A stretch of DNA of 44,124 nt from Acidimicrobiia bacterium (GTDB lineage Bacteria > Actinomycetota > Acidimicrobiia > Spongiisociales > UBA5794): contig QJWC01000103.1 in assembly GCA_003235475.1 (NCBI GenBank), forward strand, positions 1 to 44,124, given 5' to 3'. The position numbers and the translations under genes are program-made. This document shows, piece after piece, positions 40,216-44,124 of the stretch. Positions within the stretch are counted from its first letter, which is position 1. Each line of letters begins with the position of its first letter. The notes beneath the pieces were generated by a model, which saw nothing but the letters and a program-made list of their open reading frames with translations, ran no database searches and had not been told where the DNA came from.

Positions 40216-40260
40216 CCTCGGCCCTGAAGCACCGTCCGGCTCTCGGCCACCGATGAGGCT

Positions 40261-42339
40261 TCAGCCGTCGAGGTCGACGTTGCGGAGGAGTTGGGCGTTC
40301 GCCGCCACCACCACGGTGCTGATGGACATCAGCAGGGCTCCAAGCGCAGGCGGGATGAGGATTCCCCACGGGGCGAGAAGCCCGGCCGCGAGCGGGATCA
40401 TCACGATGTTGTATCCAGCCGCCCACCAGATGTTCTGAATCTGCTTGCGATACGCGGCGCCGCTGAGGTGCAGGATGCGGACGATGTCGAGTGGGTTGCT
40501 CTTCACCAGCACCAGGTCGGCGCTCTCGACGGCGACGTCGGTTCCTGAACCGATGGCGATCCCGATGTCGGCGCGGGCGAGGGCCGGAGCGTCGTTGACC
40601 CCGTCACCGACCATCGCCACAAACGCATCCGGACCCTTCAGTTCGTCGATGATGCGGTCCTTGTCCTCCGGGAGCACCTCGGCGCGGTAGTCGTCGATTC
40701 CGAGTTCGGCTGCGACGGATGATGCAACCTGCTCCGAGTCTCCGGTGATCATCACCACTTCGACTCCCATGTGGTGAAGAGCCTCTACGGCCTTCGAGCT
40801 CTCCTTCCGGATGACGTCGGCGAACGAGAATGCCGCCTCGGCTTCTCCGTCACGCACGAGGTACACGACGGTGTGTCCCTCGTCGCCCTCCCGCGTGGCG
40901 AATTGAAGGAGGTCATCGCCCGGATCGATGTCGAGTTGTTCGATGAGGCGCGGGCCGCCGATCTCGATCCGGGTGCCGCCGAGGGTGGCTGCGACGCCGC
41001 GGCCCTTCATGACCTCGAAGTCGGAGACAGAGGAGGTACTGAGGTCACGTTCGGACGCAGCGTCTCGCAGGGCCTTGGCGATCAGGTGCTCGGAGTCTCC
41101 CTCGACGGCCGCAGCCGACGCGAGTGCTGTGTCCTCGTCCATGCCCGAACCGGCTGCGACTCCGACGAGCCCGATACGGCCCTCGGTGAGCGTGCCGGTC
41201 TTGTCCGTGGCGACCACGGTGATCCGGCGGGCAGTGTCGATCGCCTCCCGATTGCGGATCAGAGTCCCATTGTCGGCCGCGATCTTCGTCGTGATCGCCA
41301 CCACAAGCGGTATTGCCAGGCCGAGGGCGTGGGGGCATGCGATCACGAGCACCGTCACGACGCGTGCCACCGTGTCCTGGGTGAGGCTGCGGTCCACGAT
41401 GATCCACACGATCGCGGTGGCGACGGCCGCGGCGAGTGCCGCATAGAACAGGATCGATGCAGCCCGGTCGGCGAGGAGCTGCGTCGGCGACTTGCTGGCC
41501 TGGGCCTCGGCGACGAGGCGCATGATCCCGGCAAGTGCCGTGTCGTCGCCCGTCGCTGACACCCGCGCACGGAGGCTCGAGTCACCGACATTGACCGTTC
41601 CTGCAATGAGGGGATCGCCCTGTTCCTTGTCGACGGGTCGCGACTCCCCGGTGACCATCGCCTCGTTCACCTTCGAGGAGCCGTCCACAACCGTTGCGTC
41701 GGCTGGTGCGCTCGCGCCAGGCCGAATGAGTACGACATCACCGACCGACAGTTCTCCCACAGGACGCTCCGTGACGTCCCCCTCTTCGTCGACCACCTCC
41801 GCGGTATCGGGAAGCAGCTCGGCAAGTGCATCGAGCGCCCCCGATGCCTGCCTGACGCTGCGCATCTCCAGCCAGTGGCCGAGCAGCATCACGTCGATGA
41901 GCGTTGCGAGTTCCCAGAAGAAGTCTGCTCCGAGATCCCACACCAGTGACGCCATCGAGAACCCATACGCCACGAAGATCGCTAGCGATATCAAGGTCAT
42001 CATGCCCGGAGCCCGGTCGCGCAGCTCGGGGATCGCCATCCTGATGAACGGGATGCCGCCATAGACGAAGACGGCTGTGGCGAGCAGAGGAACGATCAGA
42101 TCGGACCCAGCGAACCTTGGAGCCGTGTAGCCGAACCAATCCTGAATCGTGTCGCTCCACAACAACACGGGGACGGAGAGCACGAGACACGCCCAAAAAC
42201 GCCTGCGGAACATCTCCTCATGACCTCGATGGTCGGTGCCATGACCCTGGTGACCAGCATCGTGGTCGCCGTGGTGGCTCTCGGGCGCACCGTGGTGCTG
42301 CGGCACCTCGGCGTGGCTGTGCGCCATGGGTCCGTTCAT
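40261..42339 (-). CDS. copB: CopB-type copper-translocating P-type ATPase
   Basis: 692 residues. The His-rich N-terminus (about residues 8-42, HSHAEVPQHHGAPESHHGDH and on) replaces CXXC domains. The membrane motif is CPH (ACPHALGLAIPL near 334), characteristic of the IB-3 (CopB) group, which exports Cu2+/Cu+. The phosphorylation site DKTGTLTEG is near 378, the VTGESRPVDK actuator loop is in place, and GDGVNDAPALARADIGIAIG lies near 577. All catalytic motifs are intact. The ATG overlaps no gene but lies 7 bp after the frameshifted SHOCT-like gene; ATG 42327 is an alternative. Probably one transcript with that gene, which follows the small cytochrome c on the same strand. Confidence 0.92.
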   Translation of the reverse strand: MNGPMAHSHAEVPQHHGAPESHHGDHDAGHQGHGTDHRGHEEMFRRRFWACLVLSVPVLLWSDTIQDWFGYTAPRFAGSDLIVPLLATAVFVYGGIPFIRMAIPELRDRAPGMMTLISLAIFVAYGFSMASLVWDLGADFFWELATLIDVMLLGHWLEMRSVRQASGALDALAELLPDTAEVVDEEGDVTERPVGELSVGDVVLIRPGASAPADATVVDGSSKVNEAMVTGESRPVDKEQGDPLIAGTVNVGDSSLRARVSATGDDTALAGIMRLVAEAQASKSPTQLLADRAASILFYAALAAAVATAIVWIIVDRSLTQDTVARVVTVLVIACPHALGLAIPLVVAITTKIAADNGTLIRNREAIDTARRITVVATDKTGTLTEGRIGLVGVAAGSGMDEDTALASAAAVEGDSEHLIAKALRDAASERDLSTSSVSDFEVMKGRGVAATLGGTRIEIGGPRLIEQLDIDPGDDLLQFATREGDEGHTVVYLVRDGEAEAAFSFADVIRKESSKAVEALHHMGVEVVMITGDSEQVASSVAAELGIDDYRAEVLPEDKDRIIDELKGPDAFVAMVGDGVNDAPALARADIGIAIGSGTDVAVESADLVLVKSNPLDIVRILHLSGAAYRKQIQNIWWAAGYNIVMIPLAAGLLAPWGILIPPALGALLMSISTVVVAANAQLLRNVDLDG

Positions 42340-42345
42340 GATGAT

Positions 42346-42613
42346 CTACGTCCCATTCGTGAGGAGGTCGACGCGACGCTGGTACTCGTCATCGTCGATT
42401 CTCCCGCGCTCGTATGACTCGGCGAGGATGACCAACGCTGTTCTGGTCGCATCTGTCCTTCCCAGCCGGGTGGTGCCTCGTGATGCGAACCAAACGAACG
42501 CTCCGATAGCGACGATGACGGTGACCCACCTGGAGGACCATCATCGCCCACCCGGCGCCAGCGATGTGGTCGATGTGGGCAATCAGCGTTGCTTGATCGG
42601 CCATCACACTCAT
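42346..42613 (-). pseudogene. Frameshifted small SHOCT-like membrane protein gene
   Basis: The minus strand reads MSVMADQATLIAHIDHIAGA, then GWAMMVLQ, in one frame. After a one-base shift near 42530 (GGTGGG run) it reads WVTVIVAIGAFVWFASRGTT and a tail (TALVILAESYERGRIDDDEY, then QRRVDLL) typical of the SHOCT oligomerisation motif, ending at TAG 42346. Repaired, it would be a protein of about 88 residues with one membrane helix. Removing one G restores the frame. It may be a pseudogene, an assembly error or a recoding event. It sits directly before copB; such small SHOCT proteins are often next to metal-transport genes. Confidence 0.7.
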
Positions 42614-42649
42614 GGGGTTCCTCCCTTTCTGCGGTTCGGTCCAGCCGAC

Positions 42650-43078
42650 CTACGGCGGGTATGCCTCGAAGCCCTGTATGCGTTGGTGTTCCCGGATGAA
42701 GGCAATGATCCGAGTCATGTCAGCCTGCGCGAGATTGGGGATCGGAGGCATGTCACCGAAGTTCCAGTGATGAGCTGGCACACCTCTCGCAGCAGCCAGA
42801 ACATAGGCATCGTCAGGGTGGTGACCGGGCTGGTAGATCACCGACAGCAGCGACGGCCCCACGGCAGTGCCGCGGAGGTCGGTTCCGTGGCACGAAGCGC
42901 AGTACGCCTGATACCGGGGTTCGCCCTCGACAACCAGCATCGGATCCTGGGTCGGGATGTCGAACCTCGTGGTGCCGTTCATTGGATCCCGTGGCATCGA
43001 CGATCCGCCGAAGACGATGGCGACAACCGCGATGACTACCCCGGCCAGCACGATTGCGATGACTGTCGTTCTCTTCAT
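42650..43078 (-). CDS. Membrane-anchored small cytochrome c
   Basis: 142 residues: an N-terminal helix (TTVIAIVLAGVVIAVVAIVFG), then a class I cytochrome c domain with CASCH (Cys60, Cys63, His64), GTDLRGTAVGPSLL and a likely axial Met in GDMPPIPN. It would carry electrons on the outer face of the membrane. ATG 43078 is used; TTG 43084 is an alternative that would overlap the spacing to the upstream gene. It sits 9 bp after the secreted protein gene, and the SHOCT-like and copB genes follow. A link to copper supply or oxidase maturation is plausible but not shown. Confidence 0.85.
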   Translation of the reverse strand: MKRTTVIAIVLAGVVIAVVAIVFGGSSMPRDPMNGTTRFDIPTQDPMLVVEGEPRYQAYCASCHGTDLRGTAVGPSLLSVIYQPGHHPDDAYVLAAARGVPAHHWNFGDMPPIPNLAQADMTRIIAFIREHQRIQGFEAYPP

Positions 43079-43087
43079 CGTCAACGT

Positions 43088-43561
43088 TCAGCCACACTCG
43101 TCCGTTGTGAGTGGCCACCAATCCCCGCCCCGAACCACTGAGTAGCACCCCTCGGAGACCTCGACGTCCACGACGACGATGGCTTCCCCGGTTGGTGTGG
43201 TGCCGGTACCGGAGACCGTCCCCTCGATGCCAACGTCGGTGACGCAGGCTGAAGAGCCTGTGGGCCACGTCGAACCGGAGGCAATCGTGCCGGCACATGA
43301 AGGCGGCGCATAGAACTGGACCGCAACGAAGTAATGGGAATCCCCGCGGATGAAGCCGAAGAAGGAGGTCTCCTGGCTGCGGTGCGTTGAAATGACCATT
43401 GCGACAGGCTCGCCGTCCGGACCCACGGTGCCGGGTGGGGGGACCTCAACGGTCGGCTGCATGACGACTTCCGTGGTACCCGGGCGGAGCGCGAGAACGA
43501 CGAGCACCAGCGCCGCCGCGGCGGCGAGGGTCGCAAGGATTGGGCGAAGCTCACGTTTCAC
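43088..43561 (-). CDS. Membrane-anchored extracytoplasmic protein of unknown function
   Basis: 157 residues. An N-terminal hydrophobic helix (ILATLAAAAALVLVVLALRP) acts as signal or anchor. A Pro-rich stretch (VEVPPPGTVGPDGEP) and a beta-rich domain follow, with four Cys (SCAGT, SACVTD, EGCYSV, DECG) that could form two disulfides, and a GGDWWPL end. No family is recognised. Only 9 bp separate it from the cytochrome gene, so the two are co-translated and it may be an accessory to that cytochrome. Confidence 0.7.
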   Translation of the reverse strand: MKRELRPILATLAAAAALVLVVLALRPGTTEVVMQPTVEVPPPGTVGPDGEPVAMVISTHRSQETSFFGFIRGDSHYFVAVQFYAPPSCAGTIASGSTWPTGSSACVTDVGIEGTVSGTGTTPTGEAIVVVDVEVSEGCYSVVRGGDWWPLTTDECG

Positions 43562-43669
43562 ATGGGCTCCTACTGACGCGAATCAAGAAAGGCCGTCGGG
43601 ATCCGACTGAACCGCGCTGCGGTCTCACCGGCGCGACGCTGTCACGCTCGGCTGTGAGTCGAGGACCGT

Positions 43670-43855
43670 CTACCAACCCCTGCTCGACGCACCGGCGAGC
43701 AAGACGGAGACGAGGATTCCCAGCGGGAGGGTTGCCACGTATGACAGTCCCATCCCCATGTTGCCGAAGAACAGCATCAACAACCAGGTTGACGGAAACG
43801 TGAAGGTCGCGAACGCGACCGCGAACACGAGAACCGACTTGATGAAGTCACCCAC
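43670..43855 (-). CDS. Small two-helix membrane protein
   Basis: 61 residues with two helices: IKSVLVFAVAFATFTFPSTWLLMLF and GLSYVATLPLGILVSVLLAG, ending ASSRGW. The GTG start is preceded by an excellent AGGAGG 6 nt upstream, which supports it as a real gene despite its size. Function unknown. It lies 108 bp upstream of the secreted protein gene on the same strand. Confidence 0.6.
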   Translation of the reverse strand: MGDFIKSVLVFAVAFATFTFPSTWLLMLFFGNMGMGLSYVATLPLGILVSVLLAGASSRGW

Positions 43856-44022
43856 CGATCTCCTCCTCGTCGCTCGGTTATCACGATATTACTAGGTCGG
43901 AAGCCGCTCGAAGCATCCGCATGCCCCCTGAAATCACAGTCCGAGCGCCCACCGCAAGGCCGCAGACGCTCAGTCGGGTCGCGACGCGATCTTGTGCCTG
44001 ATCCCGGAGACGCGACGAGGCG

Positions 44023-44124
44023 TCACGTGTGAACTGGTTCGAGGTCCGGGACCTCCGCTTCGAGGTTGCGGATCCGTGGGTGTTTCCACGCGGCCATGAC
44101 GACGACCATGACGAAGAGGCCGAT
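44023..44124 (-). CDS. C-terminal end of a membrane protein (cut by window edge)
   Basis: The minus strand reads IGLFVMVVVMAAWKHPRIRN, then LEAEVPDLEPVHT, to a TGA at 44023. One hydrophobic helix is followed by a charged tail. No other frame is convincing, but the fragment is short and its family cannot be told. Confidence 0.45.
   Translation of the reverse strand: MGLFVMVVVMAAWKHPRIRNLEAEVPDLEPVHT

Overview
The window looks like a chromosomal segment from a high-GC actinobacterium. An Acidimicrobiia-like lineage is my inference. Supporting signs are an F420-type luciferase-like oxidoreductase, a homodimeric (AceE-type) pyruvate dehydrogenase E1, a BTAD/SARP-type regulator, several apparently leaderless genes, and many secreted proteins with Thr-rich linkers. 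No phage structural genes, insertion sequences, CRISPR arrays or rRNA genes were seen.

Layout. (1) 1-3.4 kb: hairpin repeats, a DUF885 protein, a His-rich UreH/NicO-type metal permease, a YCII-type protein and a small coiled-coil zinc-finger protein. (2) 3.4-9.2 kb: an intact tRNA-Arg(ACG) gene followed by three further copies of its 3' end (3709, 5748, 9169). These split the region into three segments that look like stacked integration scars. The segments carry an aidB-like gene, an XRE regulator, two secreted proteins and a BTAD regulator, but no integrase. (3) 9.3-13.8 kb: a DASS transporter with an extra extracytoplasmic domain, an LLM oxidoreductase, small genes (one a Cys-rich 46-residue protein missed by usual length cut-offs) and two decayed genes. 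(4) 20.5 down to 13.9 kb, minus strand: a tightly packed membrane redox operon with a four-cluster Fe-S protein, NrfD, an Ig-like membrane protein, a cytochrome c fused to an ethylbenzene-dehydrogenase-type haem domain, and two lipoproteins. No molybdopterin subunit is present. A CRP/FNR-type palindrome lies upstream. (5) 20.8-26.4 kb, divergent: four translationally coupled genes. They encode a PAS-SpoIIE-HATPase protein, a STAS antagonist, an 840-residue fusion and an inositol-monophosphatase-family enzyme. The fusion has a degenerate isochorismatase-like region, an APH-type kinase and a NUDT9/TRPM2-type ADP-ribose domain.

(6) 26.8-30 kb: small membrane and VOC proteins, then a von Willebrand A surface protein. 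A broken copy of its C-terminal domain lies at 13.4-13.8 kb. (7) 30.1-40.2 kb: aceE (apparent AUA start), a DUF2252 protein, a membrane-anchored hydrolase, a SulP transporter, a DUF1254/DUF1214 protein and a cation/proton antiporter. (8) 40.3-44.1 kb, minus strand: a CopB-type copper ATPase, a frameshifted SHOCT-like gene, a small cytochrome c and small membrane or secreted proteins, consistent with copper and respiratory functions.

The strongest candidate for a previously undescribed system is the four-gene operon in region 5. Its NUDT9-like domain carries the same kind of Nudix-box loss (R-I-I in place of R-E-hydrophobic) that turned human TRPM2's domain into an ADP-ribose sensor. Here it is fused to a kinase and co-expressed with a partner-switching phosphatase/antagonist pair. 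All functional assignments come from reading motifs by eye; no database search was run.
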